Below, in pieces: positions 7,265 to 15,965 of a stretch of DNA of 64,000 nucleotides. Every line of letters starts with the position of its first letter. The first letter of the stretch is position 1. The notes below the pieces were generated by a model. That model was not told the origin of the DNA and made no database searches. It was given only the letters and a program-made list of their open reading frames with translations. Source of the DNA: Deltaproteobacteria bacterium (GTDB taxonomy: Bacteria > Myxococcota_A > Polyangia > Polyangiales > Polyangiaceae); the NCBI GenBank assembly GCA_016218915.1, contig JACRCQ010000079.1, positions 1 through 64,000 of the forward strand, read 5' to 3'. The position numbers and the translations under genes are program-made.

Positions 7265-9859
7265 ATGCGTCGAGAGCTTGTTTCTTCCTGTGTTCCGCTC
7301 CTGGGATTGCTCCTTGCCTCATGCTCCTCCGGGCCAACGGAAGTTGTGCTCGGCGTGGGTGGCAGCGGTGGCGGGGGTGTGGGTGGTGCCGATGCGAGTG
7401 CGGGCTCGGACGGCGGGCCGTGGATCGATCCGGATGGCAGCAGCGGCGAGGCCAGCTGCCCAGGTGCGACCACGTGCGCCAAGGCGGGAGTGCAGTGCGG
7501 CCCGACCGGCGACGGGTGCGGCGGCATCCTCCAGTGCGGCGATTGCACCGCGCCCGACACATGCGGCGGAGGCGGGGTCGCGGGCGTTTGCGGACACGTG
7601 CCGTGTAAGCTCAAGACCTGTGCCGACCAGGGCGTGAATTGTGGGCCTGCTGGGGACGGTTGCGGCGGCCAGATCGACGACTGTGGAACCTGCTCCAACG
7701 GCGAGACGTGTGGCGGCGGAGGCACGCCGGGGGTCTGCGGCTCAGGCAGCGTGTGCACGCCCAAGACCTGCGTGGGGCAGGCGGTCAACTGCGGGCCGAT
7801 TGGCGACGGCTGCGGTGGAACGCTGCAGTGCGGATCCTGCACAGCGCCGGAGACGTGCGGTGGCGGCGGGATCAGCAGCGTCTGCGGCTCAGCCCCTTGC
7901 ATCCCGAAGGCGTGCACCGGGCTCTGCGGTCCAGTGGGCGACGGCTGCGGTGGGTTGATGCAATGCGGCTCGTGCAACTTGCCCAACACGTGCGGAGGTC
8001 AGCAGCCGAGCGTGTGCGGCATTCCCCCGACCTGCACCGGCCTGTGCCTGCAGCAAGTCACCTGTCCCAATCCGGCGATCACCACGACCGTGACGGGCAA
8101 GGTCTATGCCCCCAATGGGGTCGATCCCCTGCTCAATGCCCTCGTCTACGTGCCGAACGCTCCTGTCGATCCATTCCCGGCCGGCGTCTCCTGCGATCAG
8201 TGCGCTTCTGAGGCGTCAGGCTCTCCGCTCGTCCATGCGGTCAGCGGTGTGGATGGCAGCTTCACCCTGTCGAACGTGCCCGTGGGGCAGAACATTCCGC
8301 TCGTGATCCAGCTTGGACGCTGGCGAAGGCAGACCACCATCGCGAACGTGCCATCCTGCCAGAACACCGCTCTTCCGGCGGCAACCACGCGTCTGCCGCG
8401 CAACCACAACGAGGGGGACATCCCGCTCATGGCGTTCTCCACCGGAGCCGTGGACGCCCTCGAGTGCGTGATGCGCAAGATCGGGGTCGACGACTCGGAG
8501 TTCACGGCGCCGGCGGGCAGCGGCCGAATCCATCTGTACATGGGGCTGACCGACCACAACAGCCAGAACCACACTTCCACGATCTGGGCATCGGGCGGGG
8601 CCAAGGCGACCGGCTCTCCCAACGAGGATCAGCTCTGGTCCACGCAGACCGCGCTCAACAAGTACGACATGGTCTTCTTCCCGTGCCAGGCAGACCAGGC
8701 GGATCCGACCCTGCGGTCCCCGGCCGTGCACCAGAACCTGGTGAACTACGCCAATGCCGGTGGCCGCATCTTTGCCACGCACTTCAGCTACATCTGGCTC
8801 TACCAGACCGCTCCTTTCAGCGCTACGGCCCAATGGCACGTCGAGCAGCACCCGTCTCCTGCAAACCAGACCGGATATGTCGATACGTCCTTCCCCAAGG
8901 GCCAGGCACTTGCACAGTGGCTCATGAATGTGGGTGCATCGACCACGCTCGGACGGATTCCTCTGCAGGTGATCCGTCATGATCACGACGACGTGATCCC
9001 GCCATCCCAGTCGTGGATGACCATTGACGATGATCCCAACTTCCCGGGCGCGATCGTGCACTACACGTTCAACACGCCGGTGGGACTGCCTGGGTCGCAG
9101 CAATGCGGACGCGTGCTGTTCGACGACTTCCACGTCGAGAACACGAGCTTTGCCGCAACGATTGGCAAGATCTTCCCGGCGGAGTGCGTGGCCGGGCCCA
9201 TGACCCCGCAGGAGAAGCTGCTGGAGTTCATGATCTTCGATCTGGCCTCGTGCATCACGCCGGACATCCCCACGTGCACCACGAGCAGCTGCGCACAGCA
9301 GGGGGTGCAATGCGGCCCGGCTGGCGACGGGTGCGGCGGCGTGCAGCAGTGCGGCGATTGCCCTCCGGGGCAGACGTGCGGCGGCGGCGGGCAGCCGAGC
9401 GTGTGCGGCTCGCAGCAGTGCAAGCCCATCACCTGCGCTGCGCAGAACATCGAGTGCGGACCCGCGGGCGACGGGTGCGGCAATCAGATCCAGTGCGGGG
9501 CGTGTCCGGCAGGGCAGACGTGCGGCGGCGGCGGCCAGCCTGGGGTGTGCGGCAATCTGCAATGCGTGCCTGTGACCTGCGCGCAGCAAGGCATCGAATG
9601 CGGGCCTGCGGGCAACGGGTGCGGCGGGCTGATCCAGTGCGGTGACTGTCCTCCTGGAGAGACCTGCGGCGGCGGCGGCCAGCCTGGCATCTGCGGCTCG
9701 CAGCAGTGCAAGAAGAAGAGCTGCGTCGAGCTGGGCAAGGACTGCGGCCCGGTTGGAGACGGGTGCGGCGGCATCCAGGATTGCGGCGTGTGCGTGCCTC
9801 CCCAGACCTGTGGCGGCGGCGGCGTCGCGAGCGTCTGCGGCGGCAGCGGCCCGAAGTAG
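7265..9859 (+). CDS. Large lipoprotein with eight Cys-rich repeats flanking a regulatory-like and an amidotransferase-like domain
   Basis: An 864-residue predicted lipoprotein (signal peptide ending LLLASC). After a Gly-rich linker come four repeats of about 45 residues, each built on C-x4-C-x5-CGP-GDGCGG-QCG-C-TCGGGG-VCG. The middle (about 272-375) looks like a carboxypeptidase-regulatory-like beta-sandwich (TVTGKVYAPNG, DGSFTLSNVPVG). Residues about 380-660 look like a class I glutamine-amidotransferase-like fold (DMVFFPCQ, VNYANAGGRIFATHFSY). Four more copies of the Cys repeat finish the protein. This Cys repeat is frequent in myxobacteria and carries unrelated automatic names in databases, so names transferred from it should not be trusted. 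The domain order suggests a surface-exposed binding protein; no enzymatic activity can be claimed. Confidence 0.85.
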   Translation: MRRELVSSCVPLLGLLLASCSSGPTEVVLGVGGSGGGGVGGADASAGSDGGPWIDPDGSSGEASCPGATTCAKAGVQCGPTGDGCGGILQCGDCTAPDTCGGGGVAGVCGHVPCKLKTCADQGVNCGPAGDGCGGQIDDCGTCSNGETCGGGGTPGVCGSGSVCTPKTCVGQAVNCGPIGDGCGGTLQCGSCTAPETCGGGGISSVCGSAPCIPKACTGLCGPVGDGCGGLMQCGSCNLPNTCGGQQPSVCGIPPTCTGLCLQQVTCPNPAITTTVTGKVYAPNGVDPLLNALVYVPNAPVDPFPAGVSCDQCASEASGSPLVHAVSGVDGSFTLSNVPVGQNIPLVIQLGRWRRQTTIANVPSCQNTALPAATTRLPRNHNEGDIPLMAFSTGAVDALECVMRKIGVDDSEFTAPAGSGRIHLYMGLTDHNSQNHTSTIWASGGAKATGSPNEDQLWSTQTALNKYDMVFFPCQADQADPTLRSPAVHQNLVNYANAGGRIFATHFSYIWLYQTAPFSATAQWHVEQHPSPANQTGYVDTSFPKGQALAQWLMNVGASTTLGRIPLQVIRHDHDDVIPPSQSWMTIDDDPNFPGAIVHYTFNTPVGLPGSQQCGRVLFDDFHVENTSFAATIGKIFPAECVAGPMTPQEKLLEFMIFDLASCITPDIPTCTTSSCAQQGVQCGPAGDGCGGVQQCGDCPPGQTCGGGGQPSVCGSQQCKPITCAAQNIECGPAGDGCGNQIQCGACPAGQTCGGGGQPGVCGNLQCVPVTCAQQGIECGPAGNGCGGLIQCGDCPPGETCGGGGQPGICGSQQCKKKSCVELGKDCGPVGDGCGGIQDCGVCVPPQTCGGGGVASVCGGSGPK

Positions 9860-9898
9860 TCTTCTCCCAGCCGACGCGTTGTGCGGAGGGTCCTGACC

Positions 9899-11548
9899 AT
9901 GCGTGCGTTCATCCTCGTGTCCGTCTCGCCCGCTGCAGCCCTGATCGCCGGCTGCTCTTCGGATTCCGACGTGCCCGGGACCCCGACGACCGATGCAGGC
10001 TCGACCACCGACGGCAGCTCCACGACCGACGGCAGCACAACGAACGACACCGGGTCCAAGCCCGACGCAGGCGCGAGTGGTCACGATGGCAATGCTCCGG
10101 GCGACGCTGGGAGCGACACGACCGGGCAGGACGCAACCACAGCGGACGTCAGCCCGCCAGTCGCCACGTGCGACGCGCCGGCGCTCTACGATGTCTCTTC
10201 GCCCACGACCGTGGTGGGCACAGGCGATCCTGCGAGCTGCACGCAAGCAGCGCTCCAGGCTGCCGCGGACGCAGGCGGCACCATCGTGTTCAATTGCGGG
10301 GCAGCGCCCACGACCATCACGATCACGTCCACAATCACCTTCAAGAAGGAGACGGTTGTCGATGGGGCTGGTCTGGTCACCCTGAGCGGGGGCGGGTCGT
10401 CGCGCATTCTGTACCTCGATTCAGGCTATGATCAGACCACGCCGCGGCTGGTGGTGCAGCGGCTGACGCTGCGCGACGGCAGCAGCCCGAGCGGGGGTGA
10501 CGACACGGCGCAAGGGGGCGGAGCCATCTACCGCGATGGCGGCAGCCTGACCGTGATCGACTGCAACTTCCACGACAACCATGCGCCTTCGCCTGGGCAG
10601 GACATCGCAGGCGGCGCGATCTACGCGTTCGGCGGCGGCGACACGATCATCTCCGGCAGCACGTTCACAGGCAATTCTGCGAGCAATGGCGGGGCGGTTG
10701 GGAGCCTGAACGGACACCTCACGCTGATCAACTGCACGTTCACCGGCAACGCAGCCACGGGCACGGACGGCAATCCGGGCAATGGCGGGTGCGGCGGGGC
10801 CGTGTACATGGATGGGGGCGACGAGACCACGAGCGTGTGCGGTGTGACGATCTCGAACAACCAGGCAGGGGCCATCGGCGGCGCGTTCTTCCGCGTGTCC
10901 AACGATTCTTCGGGCGTGTTCACCATGGATCGCACCACGATCGATGCGAACAAGGTGACCCCGACGACGGACGGCAATGCAGGCGGGATGTACTTGCAGG
11001 GGCTGGACCTGACGATCAGCAACAGCACGATTTCGCGCAACGAGGCCTTCTACAACGGTGGGTTGTGGATCCACGGCAAGACGGCCAATCTGACCAACGT
11101 GACAGTGGCGGAAAACACGGCGTTCGGAAGCAATGGCGGGGGGCTGTGGCTGAGCAACTCGCCAGCGGGCACGCTCCTGAACTGTACGATCGCGAACAAC
11201 CATTCGACGGCGCAGGATCAGATTGCCGGCGCGATCTTTGGCGCCGGGCTCACGCTGAAGAACACGATTGTCGCGGGGAACACAGCGATGTGGGTTCCTG
11301 GCTGCGACAAGACGCACGACAGCGGCGGGGGCAATCTGCAGTGGCCGGACGGCGCGCTGTGCACGGCAGCGCCGCTGGTAGCCGATCCGCTGCTCGGAGC
11401 GCTGGGCAACCAGGGTGGAGTCACGGAGACGATGGTACCTGGGGCAGCGAGCCCGGCGCGTCAGCTGGGCACGGGGTGTCCGGCCACGGATCAGCGAGGC
11501 AATGCGCGCACCGAGCCTTGCACGGCAGGTGCTGTCGAAGTGCCGTAG
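9899..11548 (+). CDS. Beta-helix (polymorphic-outer-membrane-repeat-like) lipoprotein
   Basis: A 549-residue predicted lipoprotein. GGAGGG at 9885-9890 points to ATG 9899, giving a signal peptide that ends in LIAGC (Cys19). A Thr/Asp/Ser/Gly-rich linker (about 20-90) follows. From about residue 120 the protein is a right-handed parallel beta-helix with many turns of the type GGAIY...G...I-DCNF-DN, GGAVGSLNGHLTLINCTFTGN and GGLWLSN, ending in a segment (DPLLGALGNQGG-ETM-PG-SPA) seen in choice-of-anchor/PMP-type proteins. Such folds are used by polysaccharide-binding or -cleaving proteins and adhesins; no catalytic residues are assigned. It lies 39 bases downstream of the Cys-repeat lipoprotein and may be cotranscribed with it. 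Confidence 0.85.
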   Translation: MRAFILVSVSPAAALIAGCSSDSDVPGTPTTDAGSTTDGSSTTDGSTTNDTGSKPDAGASGHDGNAPGDAGSDTTGQDATTADVSPPVATCDAPALYDVSSPTTVVGTGDPASCTQAALQAAADAGGTIVFNCGAAPTTITITSTITFKKETVVDGAGLVTLSGGGSSRILYLDSGYDQTTPRLVVQRLTLRDGSSPSGGDDTAQGGGAIYRDGGSLTVIDCNFHDNHAPSPGQDIAGGAIYAFGGGDTIISGSTFTGNSASNGGAVGSLNGHLTLINCTFTGNAATGTDGNPGNGGCGGAVYMDGGDETTSVCGVTISNNQAGAIGGAFFRVSNDSSGVFTMDRTTIDANKVTPTTDGNAGGMYLQGLDLTISNSTISRNEAFYNGGLWIHGKTANLTNVTVAENTAFGSNGGGLWLSNSPAGTLLNCTIANNHSTAQDQIAGAIFGAGLTLKNTIVAGNTAMWVPGCDKTHDSGGGNLQWPDGALCTAAPLVADPLLGALGNQGGVTETMVPGAASPARQLGTGCPATDQRGNARTEPCTAGAVEVP

Positions 11549-11555
11549 GGCGCTG

Positions 11556-14500
11556 TCATCCCTTCTCCACGGCGACCTGCAGACCCGCGTCGGAGCCCGG
11601 GGTCTCGCGCGCTGCTTCAGCCCGCTGCTGTGCCCGGTGATCGCGCGCGATGAGAACGTACAGCGACGGGACCACCAGCAGGGTGAACAGCGTGCCGATG
11701 CTCATTCCACCCACGAGTACGATCCCGATCGAGTTGCGTGCGACCGCGCCAGCGCCAGTGACCAGCGTCAAGGGGAAGTGCCCTGCAACCGTAGCCACGG
11801 TCGTCATGAGCACCGGGCGCAGTCGCGTCAGCGCTGCTTCCTGCACAGCTTCGACCTTGGAAAGGCCGAGCGCCTGCTTGGCGTTGGCGAACTCCACGAT
11901 GAGGATGCCGTTCTTCGACACCAGTCCAACGAGCGTGACGAGTCCGACCTGCGAATAGATGTTCAGGGTCGTGGTCCACCCTTCGGTCAGCTTGAAGCTC
12001 ATGCCGGGCGGGCCGCTGAACTTCAGGAACGTGAAGATCATGGCTCCGAAGATCGCGAGAGGCACCGAGCCTGCGAGGATGACGAGCGGATCCCGGAACG
12101 AGTTGAACTGCGCGGCGAGTACGAGGAAGATCAGCACCAGAGCCAGGCCGAGGGCTGGCAGGAACTTGCCACCTTCCTGGCGCAGCTGGCGCGATTCTCC
12201 TGTGTAGTCGACGTGGGATCCTGGCGGGAGAATCCGGGCTGCAGCCTGCTCGAGCACCTTGAGCCCACCGTCGAGCGATCTGGGCGCCACCCCCGAGATC
12301 TTGATGGAATTGAGCTGCTGGAAACGGTTGAGCGTGCGGGGCTCGACCCCCTCGCGCATCGTCGCCACGGCGCCCAGCGGCATCAGCTGTCCCTTCGGAC
12401 CCCGGATGTGGATGTCCTTGAGCTGGTCCGCAGTGAGCCGTCCAGCGCGCTCGACCTGGGCAATCACCTTGTAGGCCCGGCCGTCGATGTTGAATCGGTT
12501 GACGTAGTTCCCGCCGAGCGCCGATGACAGGTCTGCGCCCACTTCCGCGAGGCTGAGCCCCATGGAAGCGATCTTGTCGCGATCGAGCACCACATCGCTC
12601 TTCGCCTGGTCGATGCGTACGTCCATGACCGGCGGAAAGGCGAACAGGCCGCTGGCTGCAGCCTCCTGCTGAATGAGCTCGGCATAGCGCACCAGCTCCT
12701 CGTGGCTGGCCGTAGAAGAGATTACGAGCTCGACCGGGAAGAGCCCGGCGTTCGGAAGCGCAGAAGGCAGGAACGCGGGCGCTCGAATCCCCGCGAGGCT
12801 GGACAGCTTGGTTTCCACCTCGTGCTGGATCGGAAAGATGCTTCTCTTGCGCTCATCCCAGGGTTTGACCAGCAACCCTCCGAATCCGCCCGTGGGGAAT
12901 GTGACCTGGAAGCTGTGATCGAACTCCGGCGTGGACATGAACACGCGATTCACCTGGGCAGAGTACGGCGTGAGCTGCTCGAGCGTGGCATTGGCGGGCG
13001 CATCCATGGCGCTGAACACGACCCCTTGGTCTTCGATCGGAGCCAGCTCGGTCGGAGACATCAGGTACATCGGTCCGACCAGCAGGGTCAGCACGATCCA
13101 GACGGCATACACGATGCCCCGAGAAGCGAGCGTGGCGCCGAGCACGCGGCCGTAGATGCGCTTGAACCACTCGAATCCACGATCGATGTTGCGCGGCAAC
13201 CACCCTGGCGTGGAATCGTGCTTGAGCAGCTTGGACGACATCATCGGCGAGAGGGTCAACGCCACCACGCCCGAGATGACGACAGCGCCTGCGAGCGTGA
13301 AAGCGAACTCCCGGAACAACGCGCCGGTCAATCCGCCCTGGAACCCGATCGGCGCATACACCGCTGCAAGCGTGACCGTCATGGCGATGATCGGACCCAC
13401 CAGCTCGCGCGCGCCCACCATGGCAGCCTGGAACGGCGTCTTTCCCAGCCGGACGTGCCGCTCGACGTTCTCCACCACCACGATGGCATCATCGACCACC
13501 AGCCCCACGGCGAGCACGATCGCAAGCAGGGTGAGCAGGTTCACCGTGAAGCCGAAGATCTGCATGAGGAACACGGCGCCGATGAGCGACGTCGGAATGG
13601 CCACTACCGGTACCAGCACCGAGCGCAGCGAGCCGAGGAACAGGAAGATCACGATGATCACGATCAGCACGGTCTCGCTCAACGTCTTGGTCACCTCCGA
13701 GATGGCGCTCCGGATGTATCGCGTGGAGTCGAACGCCACCGTGGCCTCCATCCCGGTCGGAAGACCGGCGGAGATGTTGTCCACCTCGCTCCGGACGCGT
13801 GAGATGACGTCGACCGAGTTGGCATTCGGAAGCACCCAGACGCCCATGAACGTGGCTTTCTCACCGGACAGGCGCACGTCCTGATCGTAGGTGTCCGCTC
13901 CCAGTACGACGTCCGCGACGTCCTCCAGACGGACCAGGGCGCCATTCTGCTCGCGGATGACCAGCTTCCGGAATTCGTCGACCGTTCGAAGGTCGGTCGA
14001 GGCTGTGAGGTTGAGCTGCACGAGGGCGCCCTTGGTCTGGCCGACTGCAGCGAGAGCATTGTTGGCGGCGAGCGCCTGGCGCACCTGCGAAGGGCTGACA
14101 TTCAGCGCTGCCATGCGGTCCGGCTTGAGCCACGCCCGCATCGCGAACGTGCGACCGCCCAGGATCTCCGCACGCTGGACACCTTCGATGGCAGACAGCC
14201 GCGGCTGCACGATCCGGATCAGGTAGTCGGTAACCTGGTTGTCCTCGAGGACCGTCGATCGGAAGCTCAGGTACATCGCCGCGAATTGTGCGTCGGATGG
14301 CTCGATCTGGATCGCCGGGACCTCGGCTTCCGGAGGCAGATCGGCGCGGACCTGGTTGACCCGTGCGGTGACGTCGGCCAGCGCCGCGGCAGCGTTGAAG
14401 TTGAGCTTCAGCCGCACGTTGATCGTGGACAATCCCTGGATGCTCTGGGACTCGATGTAGTCGATTCCGTCCGCCGCTGCGATCGAGCGCTCCAGAGGCG

Positions 14501-14693
14501 TGGTGATGAATCCGCGTACGAGCTCGGCGTTGGCCCCCACGTACGCGGTTCTCACGGATACGGTCGCGCTATCGAGCCGAGGATACTGCCTCACGCTGAG
14601 CGTTCGTATGGCCTGCAACCCCGCAATCAGAATCACCAGGCTCACGACGATTGCCAGTACCGGTCGCCGTATGAACACGTCGGTGAACTTCAT
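11556..14693 (-). CDS. RND efflux transporter permease (HAE1 type)
   Basis: A 1045-residue inner-membrane proton/drug antiporter, the normal length for AcrB/MdtB-like pumps. N-terminal FIRRPVLAIVVSLVILIAGL is TM1. GLVVDDAIVVVENVERH (about residues 395-412) contains the paired Asp of the TM4 proton relay, and SKNGILIVEFANA is the TM10 signature carrying the partner Lys region. Two large periplasmic loops and two six-TM bundles are recognisable. It lies six bases downstream of the adaptor gene on the same strand, so both are one operon. No TolC-like outer-membrane channel or local regulator is present in the window. The substrate cannot be predicted. Confidence 0.95.
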   Translation of the reverse strand: MKFTDVFIRRPVLAIVVSLVILIAGLQAIRTLSVRQYPRLDSATVSVRTAYVGANAELVRGFITTPLERSIAAADGIDYIESQSIQGLSTINVRLKLNFNAAAALADVTARVNQVRADLPPEAEVPAIQIEPSDAQFAAMYLSFRSTVLEDNQVTDYLIRIVQPRLSAIEGVQRAEILGGRTFAMRAWLKPDRMAALNVSPSQVRQALAANNALAAVGQTKGALVQLNLTASTDLRTVDEFRKLVIREQNGALVRLEDVADVVLGADTYDQDVRLSGEKATFMGVWVLPNANSVDVISRVRSEVDNISAGLPTGMEATVAFDSTRYIRSAISEVTKTLSETVLIVIIVIFLFLGSLRSVLVPVVAIPTSLIGAVFLMQIFGFTVNLLTLLAIVLAVGLVVDDAIVVVENVERHVRLGKTPFQAAMVGARELVGPIIAMTVTLAAVYAPIGFQGGLTGALFREFAFTLAGAVVISGVVALTLSPMMSSKLLKHDSTPGWLPRNIDRGFEWFKRIYGRVLGATLASRGIVYAVWIVLTLLVGPMYLMSPTELAPIEDQGVVFSAMDAPANATLEQLTPYSAQVNRVFMSTPEFDHSFQVTFPTGGFGGLLVKPWDERKRSIFPIQHEVETKLSSLAGIRAPAFLPSALPNAGLFPVELVISSTASHEELVRYAELIQQEAAASGLFAFPPVMDVRIDQAKSDVVLDRDKIASMGLSLAEVGADLSSALGGNYVNRFNIDGRAYKVIAQVERAGRLTADQLKDIHIRGPKGQLMPLGAVATMREGVEPRTLNRFQQLNSIKISGVAPRSLDGGLKVLEQAAARILPPGSHVDYTGESRQLRQEGGKFLPALGLALVLIFLVLAAQFNSFRDPLVILAGSVPLAIFGAMIFTFLKFSGPPGMSFKLTEGWTTTLNIYSQVGLVTLVGLVSKNGILIVEFANAKQALGLSKVEAVQEAALTRLRPVLMTTVATVAGHFPLTLVTGAGAVARNSIGIVLVGGMSIGTLFTLLVVPSLYVLIARDHRAQQRAEAARETPGSDAGLQVAVEKG

Positions 14694-14699
14694 GGCCGC

Positions 14700-15884
14700 T
14701 CATCGATTCTGCACCTTCGGCGCAATCTGGGGATCGAGCTTGACGTCGTCGTTGATCACCAGGGTCGAGCCGTTGCGGAGCTTGAACGCACCCGCAGACA
14801 CGACCGTCTGCCCTGCGCTGAGCCCCTCCACGATGGACACGAAGTCACCGCGGGCCTCGCCCGGACGAACGAACTGCTGGCGAGCGACCTTGAGCGGCGG
14901 CCCGCCCTTTGGGTCCGCCTTGTCCTCCACGACGAACACGGTGTCGCCGAAGGAGGCGTGAAGCAGCGCGGTAGCGGGAATCGCGATGACCGGCGCCTGG
15001 GCCGGGAGCACCACCGCGACCGTGACGAACATGCCTGGACGCAGCTTCTCCTCGTGGTTGGGGACGCTGGCGCGCAGCTTGATGGTCCGCGTCGCCTGAT
15101 CCACCTGCGGATCGACGGCCGTGATGACACCTTCTATCGAGGGCGCCTTCCCGCTCTGCTGCGCGTCCACCGCGATTCGCACCGGCAAGCCGACCCGGGC
15201 GTCAGCCAGCCGCTGCTGGGGCAGCGTGAAGTCCACAAATACCGTGTCAATCGCCTCGAGCATGGCGATGGGCGTACCAGGGCTGAGGTACTGGCCGAGA
15301 TTGATCGCCCGAATCCCGAGGCGTCCGGAGAACGGAGCGCGCACGACCTTGCGATCGATCACAGCCTGCAAAGCTGCCTCGTCCGTGGTCGCCGTCTTGA
15401 GCTGCGCTTCGTCGGAATCGAGCTGCGCCGGAGCAATCACGTCGTTGTGCACGAGCGTCCGGGAGCGCGATGCGGTCAGCTCCGCGAGCTTGCGTCGTGC
15501 CCGCGCCGAAGCCAGCTGAGCATGCTCTGCGCTCGCCTCCAGCACCACGAGGGTCTGTCCGGCACGGACGATCTGGCCTGACTCGAAGAGGATCCGGGTC
15601 ACCACGCCCGGGGCGTCGTTGCTGACCGATACTCCCCTTGCGGCGGCAACCGAGCCCACGGTGGTCATCGTACCTTCCCAGGGCTGCAGCTGGGCGTGGG
15701 TGACGCTGACCGTCTCGGGCGGAGGCCCGGCCTGCTGGAACTTCTTGCCCATGTTGATGAGCGAGGAGATCTGTGAAGCTTTGAGCCCTGCAAGCGCTCC
15801 CACGAGCGCTACGAGTCCTGCTACGGCTGGTAGGGTTCGCACAGTGAGGATACTGATGCGTACGCGCTGAGCCGCGTTTCGCAT
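14700..15884 (-). CDS. RND efflux periplasmic adaptor (HlyD/AcrA family)
   Basis: A 394-residue membrane-fusion protein that would couple the RND permease to an outer-membrane channel. An N-terminal hydrophobic segment (about 14-34) anchors or exports it. The lipoyl-like half-motifs (VGSVAAARGVSVSNDAPGVV... and VRAPFSGRLGIRAINLGQYL) surround a helical hairpin (ASAEHAQLASARARRKLAEL...DEAALQAVIDR), followed by beta-barrel (VFVDFTLPQQRL) and membrane-proximal domains (LRPGMFVTVAVVLP, VIAIPATALLHAS). No lipobox is present, so it is held by a signal anchor. The region upstream (15885-15965) is short, and any promoter must lie there or in the downstream end of the neighbouring operon. Confidence 0.93.
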   Translation of the reverse strand: MRNAAQRVRISILTVRTLPAVAGLVALVGALAGLKASQISSLINMGKKFQQAGPPPETVSVTHAQLQPWEGTMTTVGSVAAARGVSVSNDAPGVVTRILFESGQIVRAGQTLVVLEASAEHAQLASARARRKLAELTASRSRTLVHNDVIAPAQLDSDEAQLKTATTDEAALQAVIDRKVVRAPFSGRLGIRAINLGQYLSPGTPIAMLEAIDTVFVDFTLPQQRLADARVGLPVRIAVDAQQSGKAPSIEGVITAVDPQVDQATRTIKLRASVPNHEEKLRPGMFVTVAVVLPAQAPVIAIPATALLHASFGDTVFVVEDKADPKGGPPLKVARQQFVRPGEARGDFVSIVEGLSAGQTVVSAGAFKLRNGSTLVINDDVKLDPQIAPKVQNR

Positions 15885-15965
15885 TGTTCCGCAACGGAAG
15901 GTGTTTTATGCGGGAGTGTTGCCGGATGAGCCGTGCAACGGCTCACTTCGGGCGCCAGCGGTACG

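Noticed and set aside
8216..10246. A 676-codon minus-strand frame opposite the Cys-repeat lipoprotein
   Set aside because: Its apparent repeats only mirror the Cys repeats of the sense gene. No signal peptide or domain is visible.
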